Positions 35,849 to 46,903 of a DNA stretch of 64,000 bases are shown one piece after another. Each line of letters opens with the position of its first letter. The stretch's first letter is position 1. Where the stretch lies: contig CM040085.1 in NCBI GenBank assembly GCA_022496805.1, forward strand, positions 32,517,811 to 32,581,810. The letters are read 5' to 3'. A program made the position numbers and the translations under genes. The DNA comes from Pohlia nutans (taxonomy: Eukaryota > Streptophyta > Bryopsida > Bryales > Mniaceae). A model generated the notes under the pieces. That model made no database searches and was not told the DNA's origin. It worked only from the letters and a program-made list of their open reading frames with translations.

Positions 35849-37285
35849 AGCTGGGTGGTTATACGGCCTACTCTTTTTGGGATGCTCTTGTACTGCTTCA
35901 CCATTAGTGCATAAGCCAGAGGATAATTGTGTTTTGTGTAGGCAGTGAGTATTCTTTTCCGAGGCTGACATGTTTTCTTTCTGGCAAGATCGGTTTCTGC
36001 ATTTCGTTCTTGAGTTGAGATCCAAGACTGCTATGATTCGAGTTTGAGGTCAGATTGGTTGCATTGCTCGAGACATTTACTTTTTTCCTGGGAAGTAGAT
36101 TATAAGTGGACAACTTTTGTGTCATACGGCCAAGAATGTCATTGTTCTTAGGGAAGGATTCAAACAGATTACAACCTTTCTCAACACTACATCCTGAACA
36201 ATTTTTCTTCCATCCATCCACATTGCTCTTGGTTCTTGTGTACCGTATGGATCTTCAAAATAATATAGTGATTTTTTGAAAACAACACAATTGGTTTATG
36301 TCAAGTTTCATTCTTAGTTCATAAAGTGGGACCTTAAACATGATTTTCCAAAATAAGTAGAATCAAATAATGGAAACCATACCATCTCGTAGTGCATGTT
36401 ATTCCAATTTCATTACAATATTTTTTTTTAACTTTTTTGTGTTAATTTGGGATTTTTAACTGAATTTCAACAAAAAAAACCTTGCAAAATTAATTTAAAA
36501 ATATTAATAAAGAAATACGATGAATCCAACCGCACAGATGTGATCTGCACATTAACATTTACAACTTAGCTTGGTACATCAGCTCCATTTTTGTTTTTCA
36601 TCAAACATTTTATAACGAATCTCTGAAATCAATGTTGAATCAGGACATTAAAGGGTTAAAAGGGTTAAAAAGATTCTTTATGTTGCATCGCATGGGTAAT
36701 TTTCAACAAAGATTGTATTTTGTAAGGTCAAAAATGTTATTTGGAACCAGCATTTGCATACCCAGCTAAAAACACACTTATTTGAGATCCAACAATTGTG
36801 AGAAAATATTAGGAGATGAAATAGTAGGTGAATGCAATTGGTTTGAGAATTTTTGGAGAATGTAGAAATAGACTACAAAATTTCAAAGTTGAGATCGTAG
36901 GAACACTTTAGCACCTAGTGAAGTACAAATTCTTGAACTCCCATTGATTGCCTCAAATGACTTTTCAACCATTCGTTACTTTTGAAAACTTAAGAACTAA
37001 CTGGTATTGGAATTGGTACTTTCAAGCTCTCAAAACTAGTTCTCTTGCTATTGGATCTACATGTCATCAAAACATTCTACAACCAATCTAACAGCCAATT
37101 GGTTGGGTCAATTCTGATCCTATTCTAATTCTTTCTAGTGTACAAACATACCACCCTCTCAAGGATCTCCCATTCCAAGTCTGACAACTTTAGCTAAAGA
37201 GCATTTGTAACAGGTACCTCACTTCACTCAATCACAACATTCAATCATAACACCCTCAAAAGAAGGGAGGATTCTGATCCTATTC
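35849..37285. other. P5CR 3' flank and repeat-derived DNA
   Basis: The first ~300 bases are probably the P5CR 3' UTR. The segment at about 36188-36659 is a truncated copy of the TTAA element at 45556, with near-identical blocks such as 'ttggtttatgtcaagtttca', and is listed separately. Nothing coding was recognised in the remainder. Confidence 0.5.
36188..36659. mobile_element. 5'-truncated copy of the 545-bp TTAA element
   Basis: From 'catccatccacattgctctt' to 'ttgaatcaggac' this segment matches 45630-46090 at about 90% identity. It ends 'aaagggTTAA' at 36656-36659, but the left TTAACCC end is missing. Confidence 0.75.
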
Positions 37286-37881
37286 AAATTCTGTACAACA
37301 ACAAACATATCATGCTCGGGAATCCAAACTGGTTTGACAGCTTCAGCTATAGAACGTTACCATAAACAAGAAGACAAAGCCTCATATTCTGATACCTAAG
37401 GAATCGTTTCCGTTTCAAACCCCGCTGGTGCTAAGAGGAATTCTCCACGCACAACTTTATATGAACACAAAAACCTCCTTCTGTCAGTTCATCTGCTTGA
37501 TGACACAGTAAAGTTGTTTATGGTTGCAACAGAAAAAAAGACGAGCTAAAGATAGTACAGAGCTTATCCTAAACATGCTTGAGTTCCTAAATTCTGTACA
37601 ATATCATCTGATCACAAACATATCATCCTGGGGAATCCAAACTGGTTTGACAGCTTTACCTAAAGAATGTTACAAGAAGACAAAGCTGATACCCAAGGAA
37701 TCGATTTCGTTTCTTAGTCCTCAGGAATTCTCCATGTTAAACTTTATATGAACACAAAAACCTCCTTCTGTCAGTTCATCTGCTTGATGACGCGGTAAAG
37801 TTGTTTGTGGTTGCAACAGAAAGAAAAAAGAAGATGAGCTAAAGGTAGTACAGAGCTTATCCTAAACATCTTGAGTTCCTA
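37286..37881. repeat. Tandem duplication (2 x about 300 bp) downstream of the phosphatase gene
   Basis: Unit 1 is 37286-37588 and unit 2 37589-37881. Both start 'aaattctgtaca' and share 'ggaatccaaactggtttgac', 'ctttatatgaacacaaaaac' and 'cagagcttatcctaaaca'. A third, poorer copy of the first ~100 bases is visible near 37125-37200. It lies just past the stop codon of the minus-strand phosphatase and may be part of its 3' UTR. Confidence 0.85.
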
Positions 37882-37954
37882 GAAAAGAAAAGAAAAAAAG
37901 GACCTAAAGTCGTTGCAATAACAACTTACATACCTTGGAAGGGACAAAGTTACA

Positions 37955-38929
37955 CTAGTGCGGAACAGCAGCAGAGCCATTGCCACGGACACTCTTGTGC
38001 TCGAGCTCAAACCTTCGTTTCAACCAAGCAGTTTCCATATCAAGCAAGGCAAGATCAGTGTCAAGGTACCTTTGAAATGTATACGAAATCACACGCTTCT
38101 CAGCAGCAACCCAGTCGGAAAGCTTGGACCCGTCAGTTTTATTCAAAACCCTAGCCTCGTAAATCTCCTCCGAGATTCTGGTCACTTCGTCTCGTCTTCC
38201 ATCAAGCAACCTCCGTCGCACTTCCATCCAGCAATCGATATACGGATGCGCAACAGGCCGAGCGGATTTCACCATCGCCACGGCGTCCTCGAGGTCCATT
38301 TGCTGAACAAACGTCAAATGGCCAACGGTTGTTAACGTCGCACGGTTAATCCCCGCCGTGCAATGCACATACACCTTCATCCCTCGGGAAATTAGCGAGT
38401 TCAAGAGCCGGACCGCCACGGGAAGCATCAACGATTGATCCGCGTGGTCGAAGTCGCGAATCTCAACTCGTTCTAAGCGAATGCCGCGCTCCACCGCGCG
38501 CTTCCGAATCGCCTCGTACGGGATTTGAAGCGCCTCAAAGCAGAGATTGCTCTGAAGATTTAGAACCGCGTCAATGCCAGCTTCGTCCACCATGCGATCG
38601 ATGTCTGCCGGGCTGCGAGGGCACGAGCCCACGATGATGTTAGGGGTTATGGCGTCCCAGTTCAACGTCCACCGCCACTGGAACGGCTCCTCCTCCTCCT
38701 TCTTGCTCTCCGCGGCCTCTTTCTGCCGCTGCTCCCACCCCGCTTGCTCCGCCTCGGTCAGCGCGGGGACCTCGGCTGCGGAGCACGAAACCCTAGCCAT
38801 CCTCAATGGGGGGATACTTACAAAAGCAGGACGAATCCTCAATGCACGATTTGAACCTCGTACATTGCTGGTGCGGGCGCGACTGTGGCTGCAACAAAAT
38901 GACGACAGTTGCGACACCGCTGATGCCAT
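37955..38929 (-). CDS. Plastid-type dual-specificity phosphatase (SEX4/LSF2-like), intronless
   Basis: This is a single 324-codon frame. The first ~50 residues are rich in Ser, Arg and Ala with few acidic residues (M-A-S-A-V-S-Q-L-S-S-F-C-C), a plausible chloroplast transit peptide. The phosphatase domain at about 90-240 begins W-D-A-I-T-P-N-I-I-V-G-S. It has a general-acid region R-D-F-D-H-A-D (158-164) and a P-loop H-C-T-A-G-I-N-R with catalytic Cys190. The F-D-x-x-D layout and the CTAG P-loop resemble plant glucan phosphatases SEX4 and LSF2, which dephosphorylate starch during breakdown. There is no carbohydrate-binding module; as in LSF2, a helical C-terminal extension follows (L-S-D-W-V-A-A-E-K-R). 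The P-loop reads INR where SEX4 and LSF2 have MGR or LGR, so glucan activity is inferred, not shown. Confidence 0.85.
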   Translation of the reverse strand: MASAVSQLSSFCCSHSRARTSNVRGSNRALRIRPAFVSIPPLRMARVSCSAAEVPALTEAEQAGWEQRQKEAAESKKEEEEPFQWRWTLNWDAITPNIIVGSCPRSPADIDRMVDEAGIDAVLNLQSNLCFEALQIPYEAIRKRAVERGIRLERVEIRDFDHADQSLMLPVAVRLLNSLISRGMKVYVHCTAGINRATLTTVGHLTFVQQMDLEDAVAMVKSARPVAHPYIDCWMEVRRRLLDGRRDEVTRISEEIYEARVLNKTDGSKLSDWVAAEKRVISYTFQRYLDTDLALLDMETAWLKRRFELEHKSVRGNGSAAVPH

Positions 38930-39490
38930 GGAGGAAAACCCTGTCGCGGTTTACTCATCAACAATTCGAAACAATTCAACAATTCAAGAAAACTCTGTCG
39001 CCATTTGCAAGCTCGCGGCCAAAGTGTGAATTAGATACAAAACTGGCATGAGGAATGAATCTTTGTGCACGAAATTCTGGACACATGCAGTTCATGCAGT
39101 GCAGGAGCTAGTCAACAAGCTACGAAACTAAGTCGTTGCAGAACTCTAAAGCTAAGTGCTGTTGGGGATATGCTGATGCTCAAGGAACAATGTCGTGAAG
39201 GAGAGAGATGAGAAAAATCTTGAGGGCATCATTTTATATTATGATTCCTGTTGTGGGGCATCATCCCCTTCGAGTTGGCTGGCTGAGCGGTTAGCCAGGC
39301 CAGGCCACCAGCCCACCTGGTTGCTTTGCCTTTTCCCTTTTGCAACCTACCCTTCAGTTGCTTTAGGAAAAGCAGATCAATCAAACCATCTCACAAACAT
39401 TCAGTAGCCTTCACTGGCTCTGCCTTGGCCTTGAGGAGAATGTGCGAAATATCCGACATCATCATCCATGCAAAATCCATGCAAAATCAG
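38930..39490. other. Upstream region of the phosphatase gene
   Basis: No defined promoter element was recognised. Short open frames on the plus strand are shadows of the minus-strand gene or chance. Confidence 0.4.
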
Positions 39491-39911
39491 TAAGGTGGTT
39501 ACCCCATTCCCAACTGGTGTCTTAAACCAACAGCTAGGGGCATTTTCCACAATCAATGCTGCAATGATGTTGGTTGTAGCATGAGTTACAGTTGGTAATG
39601 GGTTCTCTCTTGTTGGTTTTAGTATATATAAGTGTGGTTATGGATTTGTTGTTGTTGGTTTAAGGATTTTTAGTGTGTGCAATACAAATCTTCTTTAGAC
39701 AGTAACAACTCTACCTATGTGACGTGAATGGGATGTGTCATGCTTCAACTTTGAAAATTTATAACTAATTGATTCTTCATCCAAAAATTATGTTTCAAAT
39801 TGTGTTGTAATCTATTTCTTCTTGCCTAACTCTAAAAAATAATAATACTAAATAATATCAATGCCTCATATCCGTATGTCTTATTCAGTTGGGAATGGGG
39901 TAACCACCTTA
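39491..39911. mobile_element. TIR element with perfect 24-bp ends and TA target site (421 bp)
   Basis: Inside flanking TA dinucleotides the two ends are exact complements over 24 bases, beginning AGGTGGTTACCCCATTCCCA. The interior has no coding frame. The TA duplication suggests a Tc1/mariner-type miniature element, and the perfect ends suggest recent insertion. Confidence 0.8.
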
Positions 39912-40536
39912 GCTAACTTAGCTTGTTTTACAGGAAAATGGAGGTAATGGCGACCAGGAAGGGAAGGTCAACAAGATCTCAAAGCTCCAAACACATAATA
40001 ATAAAAAATTAAAAAAAGATATTGTAGTGACTTAATGCCGGCACTGGAGTAGCACGCTGACCAACGCTGGCTGACAACTCTCTTCTTCTTTTTTAATTGT
40101 AATTTTATTTTTATTTTTTGAAAAGTTGGATGGCGCTACAGGTGCCAGGCAATGTGCCGGGAGGCGCTAGCAGCGTTTTTTTTTTTTTTTTTTTTTTTTG
40201 TGGTTTTGTTTTTTTCCTTTTTTTGTTTTTTCACTTCCCTCTAGCGACCAGCTCTGTCCATCCCTTTTCTGAATGAACTTCTATGCCGTTGGATGGATGT
40301 AAAGGCAATGCGCGTGAAGGCTATTGAATGTTATGCTGGCAGTTTTCAATACATAATAGTGGGATTTCCTTTTGGCTCCATCCACGATAAAGCAGCTTCA
40401 TCCAAGTTGCAGATGAATGGGAAAGCGTCGTGAACAAGAGAGGCGGGGTTGCAAGGTGGCTAAGGTAGAAGCACCAATAACAAAGAATACACCCAAAACC
40501 AATGTGTAGATTGACCCATACTCCCTCTCTCCTTTA
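39912..40536. other. Intergenic DNA with a poly(T) tract
   Basis: A run of about 23 T lies at 40177-40199. Otherwise there are short open frames only. No gene was recognised. Confidence 0.45.
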
Positions 40537-41085
40537 TTAACCCCAACTTTAATGTCTACACCACATTTATCCGGTCAACCTCATCAATTTCTCACATTTA
40601 AAATATATTATTTTTCTGGTAGCTTTTTCAAATAGGTAATTGTTAAATAGATTTACTCTAGATTTCTTCATAATTATTTAAATAAAAATGAATATTATAA
40701 GATTTTTCAAAGTTGTTTTCTTGTAAAAATCATAGTAATTACAAAAGCTTAAAATAGTATGATTTTTTAAGGAAAATTTAAATAATAGTGATGAACAACA
40801 AGTTTGTAGGGGCATGCTTTTCGAGCTTACATAAAAAGAAATTTGATAGAAAAACTTTTTCTGTAGTGTATATTGGAATTTTAGGGGTCTAAGCTTTAAA
40901 GTGTTTTAAAAGTGCAATTTTAACAATTTTGAAAAATAGTAAATTGGACTAGAAAGTAAAAGATAGCCTTCACACTTTCTTAGTTGGGACCAATTTCATT
41001 TGAAATCAAGAACCAGGTGAAAATCAACATTTGACTGAAAAACGGCTAAGTTTGGCTATATTGGGCTATTTTCCTATGAAAGAAA
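40537..41085. mobile_element. Diverged TTAA element, relative of 25521-26074
   Basis: It begins TTAACCCCAACTTTAATG at 40537 and follows the 25521 element for about 500 bases, with shared 'ttgaaaaatagtaaattgga' and 'atagaaaaactttttctg'. It has many substitutions. The right CCC...TTAA end is not recognisable. Confidence 0.65.
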
Positions 41086-42611
41086 TAAGACTATTCGCCT
41101 TCTACTCCTACCACACGTAAGCTAGAAAGCTTAATTTATCGGTTATGGGTGTCTCTACCTTAGTATGGCATCTTTCTACAATGAAATTTTGGTCGTTGGT
41201 TAAGGTAGCTAGAAATATCATAAACTAAGACACCCCCAATAATGATGTCACAAACTACCACTAAAACTGATAAATTAGAACCGATAAACCACTAAAACCA
41301 TGTTGTAGACTTACCACAACCCTTTATTTAGGACATTAGTGTCAATCGATTGGCTTTTGCATTTTTTCTATTTTGGGCAAAGTGGTAGAGCAGTCCATGT
41401 GTTGAATTAAATTAAGATAAGTGTAAGGCACCAATAGGGGGTTTCACTTTCACAAACTTTCCACTTTGAAAAATTGTAGAAAACCTCTATTTGGCAAAAA
41501 ATATGGAATCACTTCGCCTCTTCATGGTTTCTTCTTTTTTATTTAGGAAAAATAAATCTTTGATCAAATTCCCATTTCTAAAATGCAAAACACCTTATTT
41601 TCTTGGTTTATAGTATTTCTACCTCAATTTTATTCTTTAATTCAACCTCTAGTTTTCAAGTTGTGATTTTCCTTTGGCCTCCTATAAATCAGTATATTCA
41701 ATCATCAATGAACTACATTGATTCATTTGAGAGTAATTGAACCATTATGGATTCAATTTTTTAATCAAATTAACCATTAGATGTATAGAATAATACATAT
41801 TGAGTTTGGAAGTTGATAGTAAGTTTATACAACTATAAAAGTTACATGAGAAACAAAGTGAAATATATTCCATTAGAATACAAACCCAAATGTACATTCC
41901 ATTTCAAATCCCTTCCGAGGTATTGTAGTCTTTTTTAATCCGATTTGTAACCAAAAGAAGAAGATTGAATGAAATAAAGCACGAAACTCAAAACTCTAGT
42001 CTAAAATAGATTCATAAATAGACCAAATACAATGTTTAAAACATTTTAAGTAAAATCAACACAACGTGTTTTATACTACTTTCATATTATCTCAAATAGT
42101 GTGATTGTCATCTAATTTTCATTTAAATTAATTCATTCAAATTTCATATAAGGTTGACTATAATTGAACCTTTTCATTCAAATTAGTGTGAGTGAATCAC
42201 ACTATTCAAACTCTTGCACTAATTGAAATAAGTTGTGTAGTATTTTTTTTAGATTTTAAAACTAATTATTTTCCAAGATAACGCAATTTGCAATTTGTAA
42301 CGATGAAGCTATTTACATCCATGAATTTGCAAAATACGAATGAGTCATCATTTCTTCATCTATATGTCTAAGTATTCATTCATTTGGTACAATTTTATTC
42401 GGTACAAAACGGATATCCTCTTCAGAATATCGGAATTCTAAAACAGAAAGCACGGGAACGTAGTCGTTCCCAAACGGGAGCGAGGGAACGAAACATGGGA
42501 ACATCGGCTTGCCCCCTGTCTCAGTGCTGTGAATCTCCCAACCCTAATTAAACTCCCTCTCTTCGTTTTTCCTGTTTGTTGGTTGCCCTTCGTTGCGCCA
42601 ATTCTTCAGCC
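41086..42611. promoter_or_regulatory. Gene-free AT-rich DNA and DENR 5' flank
   Basis: No coding exon is visible from 41086 to 42400. From about 42440 the DNA becomes GC-richer. A telo-box, AACCCTAA, lies at 42540-42547, 65 bases before the DENR start codon, within a C/T-rich leader. These fit a plant housekeeping promoter and 5' UTR. Confidence 0.5.
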
Positions 42612-45117
42612 ATGGCGGTGAAGCTGCAGCCCGTTCAAGTCCTCTACTGTCCTGGTACTCACTCACGTTTCCTCTCCTCTTTTTTTTTCGTGCAAAATGG
42701 TGCCGATTTGAGGAAGCCCTAGGTTCATGAATTGCGGACTGTTTTGTTGATTGGAAATTTGTGTGCGCAGTTTGCTCGATGCCTGCTGAGTATTGCGAGT
42801 TCAGTTCCGATTTCGAGAAGTGCAAGCCATGGCTCATTAAGAACGCGCCGGAGCTTTACCCGCAACTAGTGAAAGGTATGTATGGAATTTTCCGATCGTG
42901 CTATCTAGTATTGATTATCTTTGGATCGGCGAGTGTTTTCTGAACCCTAGGTTGAATTTTAGAAAAGGAGCGGGATTAATTTTTTTCTTTTCCTCTAGGA
43001 CAATGTATTCACCGTGGAGAATTGCATCGGTGTACCGTAGAGAGCGCTCTATTTGGAGCCATGTATGCTTTTCATGAGTCTCAATCAATGAAAGGACAAC
43101 ACGTGGGAGTTTTAAATTTCGGTACAGGGATTTGAATTAGAATCGTTTTTCTGACGAAATAGAGAGCCCGCAATTGGTCGTGAGTATGCCATTTGTTCTG
43201 GCATTGATGCTTGCGAAGGGCGATCAGATTGAAAAGCATGAGGTTGTTTCTGGGCCAGCTTCCGAGGGGGACCTTGTTGAAGTTTTTCGAGGAACATGTC
43301 GCCTTCTACATCGGACGTTGTTTCCTTCAGATTCTTAGTTGCAAGTCATCCTGTAGTTTCACGAGCAGCAAAGCCTAGAGATTTTGTGTAGGACAAGCGT
43401 ATTGAGGATCGAGTTATTGCAACCTAGTGTATTTTGATATGGTCTTTACCAGATGAATTATTACCAGGCTGAGAGTGATTCGGTTTCTAAGCCCATCGTT
43501 TTAGGCTTTCGAAATCACACTGTGATATTCGTTCCAGTGTTACAATAAGCCACGTTACTCAACAAGTGCAAGTGTTTTAGTTTATTCAACCTATTTGAGT
43601 GGACTGGGAAGACCAGTCTAAGCCAGTTTGATGTTCTGGCCGGAACCTCTGAACGGTTCGTTATGGTATCTAGTGTCATGTCATTAGCTAGTGTGGTTCT
43701 TGGAGTCTTGGTTGCTCTGTAGTGTCGCATGTTCATGATTACATTCATGCTGGAAAGCACAACTTTGATGGTCCTTTGTTTCAAATGTTTTCCAGAGGCT
43801 GCTGAGAAAGCTGCAGAACAATTGGATGGTCTGACTGTAGGAGGGGATAAAGATGGTGCCCAAGGAGAAGGTATCGTTATGTCGACCCTCACTGCGTAGC
43901 TAGGAACTGCTAAATTAGGTTGAACAAAGGTTTTGGTCTTGTTCACAGGAGATCGTGGGAGCTAGGTTGTTCTTATCAAGGATCATCCTAGCGTCATTCT
44001 CCTATTTTTTGGGGCCCAGATGCGCCTGTCAGCATTTTGTACCTTTTAAAAAAGTGACGGTCTCTGGGTGTGCATTTTCAGTCGTTTTTTTTTTATTTTT
44101 GAACACGGCGAAACTTTGTTGCTTATTTCTTACCGAATTACAGGAAGTTCATCGGACCTAAAGAAGGATGATGAAGTCAAGAGATTACCGGGTGGAAAAG
44201 TGAAGAAGAAGGTAACCTCATGTTTCGAATTACTTGTGAAACAGAAACCTCTGTTTTCAGAAACGCAGCTGATAATTGGACTGTTTGCACGTCTATTGAC
44301 TAAATGCTGTTGTCATTCAGGAAAGACCTGAGGTTGTTGTGGAGAAGATAGTTAGAAATAAACGCAAATGTGTAACTATCATCAAGGGCCTCGACATGTT
44401 TGGTAAGCATAATGTTATAAGTTCTGCAATACTTGTGACGCATCTCTCTCTAGTCGTTAACTTCCGCCGGTCTCCAAATGTTGTGATCTTTGTCTCTTGC
44501 TTTTGTGAGTTAAGGTGCGAGCCTGGGTTTGCAGGAATCAAGTTGAGTGAAGCTTCCAAAAAATTAGGCAAGAAATTTGCAAGCGGTGCTTCCGTTGTGA
44601 AGGTGATTAGCATGACCCTTGTCACTTGCTATTAATTGACGATTCATGGTCACATGGTAGAAATATTTGCACTTGCAGCCATTTAATGTAATAGCTTGGT
44701 AATGATCAGACATGCCCAGTCAGATGAGTCTGGGGACACATGGCACTCTTGAGAAACTAATATTGATTACAATTCAATATCAATGATGACTTGCCTTGAT
44801 TTTCGTCTTTTATGTAACAAGAATCCGAGTACTTGTTTTGTTTTTGTGCAGGGTCCAACTGAGAAAGAACAAATAGATGTTCAAGGAGATATCATGTATG
44901 ACATAGTAGAATTCATTACGGACACTTGGAAGAGTGTAAGCAACTTATTTTATCCTTGGGGCTCTATTCAATATGGCTGTTGGTGTGCAGCATGATTTAT
45001 GTTGCATACTAGAATATGTCGATTGTGAGTTATTGAGCTATTTTTGTGTTTGTGCAGGTGCCGGAGTCGGCAATTTTCTTCATCGAAGATGGAAGGAAAG
45101 TGTCAGCTAGTGGTTAG
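42612..45117 (+). CDS. DENR: Density-regulated protein DENR (translation reinitiation/ribosome recycling factor), eight exons
   Basis: Exons 42612-42654, 42771-42875, 43796-43870, 44144-44211, 44321-44402, 44535-44602, 44852-44935 and 45058-45117 join through GT-AG introns to give 194 residues. The N-terminus has the DENR cysteine signature (Y-C-P-V-C-S-M-P-A-E-Y-C and F-E-K-C-K-P-W-L, residues about 13-36). An acidic-basic linker follows (L-P-G-G-K-V-K-K-K). Residues about 108-185 form a SUI1 domain: K-R-K-C-V-T-I-I-K-G-L-D-M-F-G, then K-K-F-A-S-G-A-S-V-V and I-E-D-G-R-K. DENR pairs with MCTS1 on the 40S subunit to eject deacylated tRNA and allow reinitiation after short upstream frames. Length and motif order match plant homologues. 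Intron 2 is long (about 920 bases) and contains nothing I recognise. Confidence 0.97.
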
Positions 45118-45555
45118 GATTGCGTAGTCAGGTAGTGTTTTAGGTATTCGAGTTCTCAAGGGCAGGTTGATTCCAGCTTCAGTTAAGTGCCAGGTGATAG
45201 CGAACACCTTGTTTAATATCTGGGCTGAAGGTAAATGTCGTTTGAAATAGCCAAGAGTGTGTAGGATTCTTTGATGAGGTAATGGTGCTTGTTTCCGTGA
45301 TACTTAGTATACGAATTTAACTCCAAAGTTTTTCTAAAGTTGGTTCAATGTTGGTCCGAGTCTGCCCTGAAAATAAAAAACCACCCTAATCCCAAAAATG
45401 CTCTATAATCATTCAAAATCTCTATAATCATTCAAAATCAGCCTGTAGTTGATACAAAAGTTATCTTAAACCACCCCATTTACACCCAATTCCACCTATT
45501 TGCACCTAAAGAATCTATTTCTTGATTGTTGTGCTAAATTGCTTCCTTCATTGTC
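45118..45555. other. DENR 3' flank
   Basis: This is probably 3' UTR followed by intergenic DNA. A 19-bp phrase, 'ctctataatcattcaaaat', is repeated in tandem at about 45400-45438. Confidence 0.45.
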
Positions 45556-46100
45556 TTAACCCTTTACGTGCATGTGTCCATATAATGGACGACGAACATA
45601 TCCCAACCTTTCTTTTGACTACATCTTGTATAATTTTCATCCATCCAAATTGCTCTTGGTTCTTGTGCTAGTTCACTATCATTTGTACAGTATGGATCTT
45701 TAAAATAGGATATTGTGATTTTTTGAAAAACAACACAATTGGTTTATGTCAAGTTTCATTCTTAGTTCAAAAAGTGGGACCTTAAACACGATTTTCCAAA
45801 ATAAGTAGAATCATATAATGGAAATCATACCATCTCACAGTGCATGTTATTCCAATTTCATTACAATATTTTAAAAAAAATTGTGTTAATTTGGGATTTT
45901 AAATTGAATTTCAAGAGAAAACCTTGCAAAATTAATTAAAAAACATTAATACAAAATATGATGAATCCAACAGTACAGATGTGATCTGCACATTGACATT
46001 TACAACTTAGCTTTGTATATCAACTCCATTTTTGTTTTTCATCAAACATTTTATAACGAATCTTTGAAAAAAGTGTTGAATCAGGACGATAAAGGGTTAA
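45556..46100. mobile_element. TTAA-flanked element (545 bp)
   Basis: TTAA occurs at 45556-45559 and 46097-46100. The left end is TTAACCCTTTACGTGC and the complement of the right end TTAACCCTTTATCGTCC. The stem 'gtccatataatggac' sits just inside the left end. A truncated relative lies at 36188-36659. It is non-coding. Confidence 0.82.
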
Positions 46101-46903
46101 TGCTTCATCACTGCTTTGTGATCTCATTTTCAATCATTGAAGTACCTAAAACTGCTCTATTTACACCCAATTCCACCTATCAATGGTGCCTTCTTCTACT
46201 GTTCAACTAAAGCCAATTTCAACTCAACCTAATTCCAATGCAATCCTTGGTTGGATTGGGTTTGGATGAGAACACTCAACCTGGTTATAAAACTTAAACC
46301 AACTCTATATGTGGCTCTTCCCTATAAAATAGGAGCACCTAATTGTTCCACTCACCTAACCAATTTTTTTTTTGGTGAACTTTCACCAGAATCTTACTTG
46401 ATTTTAGGAGTGACTACTTCAAAAATGAACAAAAAAATGAATGAAATTGCCAAAGTCTTCTATAAAGAGTACTGAAATCGCCACTTTTTGGATAAAATTG
46501 CCTTGTAATAAACAAAATTAGCTGCATTCACCTAATTATGACACTCTCTAGAAATGATCTTCATTTTAAAATATATTTCTATGTGAGCCATAAATCACAA
46601 TTTTCAAGCACAATCAGGTACCTCTACCTCATGGCCCATTCACCTGAAAGAGGAGACCAACCTGTGATATCAAAGGGGTACGAACCTCGTGGATGAAGAA
46701 ATTCTCATCCAATTTCATTCATCCGGGGCCCTATCCATTGAGCACAAGAGGATAAACCCTAAACCCAACATGGAGAAAGGCTTCCTTCCTTCATTCCTTC
46801 CTTCGTCTTCCTCTTCGGAATTCCTCGTCGTGGTTGCAGATTTTGTCACTCACAATTACACTCCCGATGACAGCGTAGTATTCGAATTCCTCTCCTCCAC
46901 CTC
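46101..46903 (+). promoter_or_regulatory. HEMERA-like gene 5' flank with a double telo-box
   Basis: The block AAACCCTAAACCC at 46754-46766 is a double telo-box, about 140 bases before the start codon. It is followed by a CTTC-rich stretch (46780-46820), a common plant leader or initiator context. No TATA box was assigned. The phrase 'tttacacccaattccacct' at 46160 also occurs at 45480, on the other side of the TTAA element. Confidence 0.5.
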
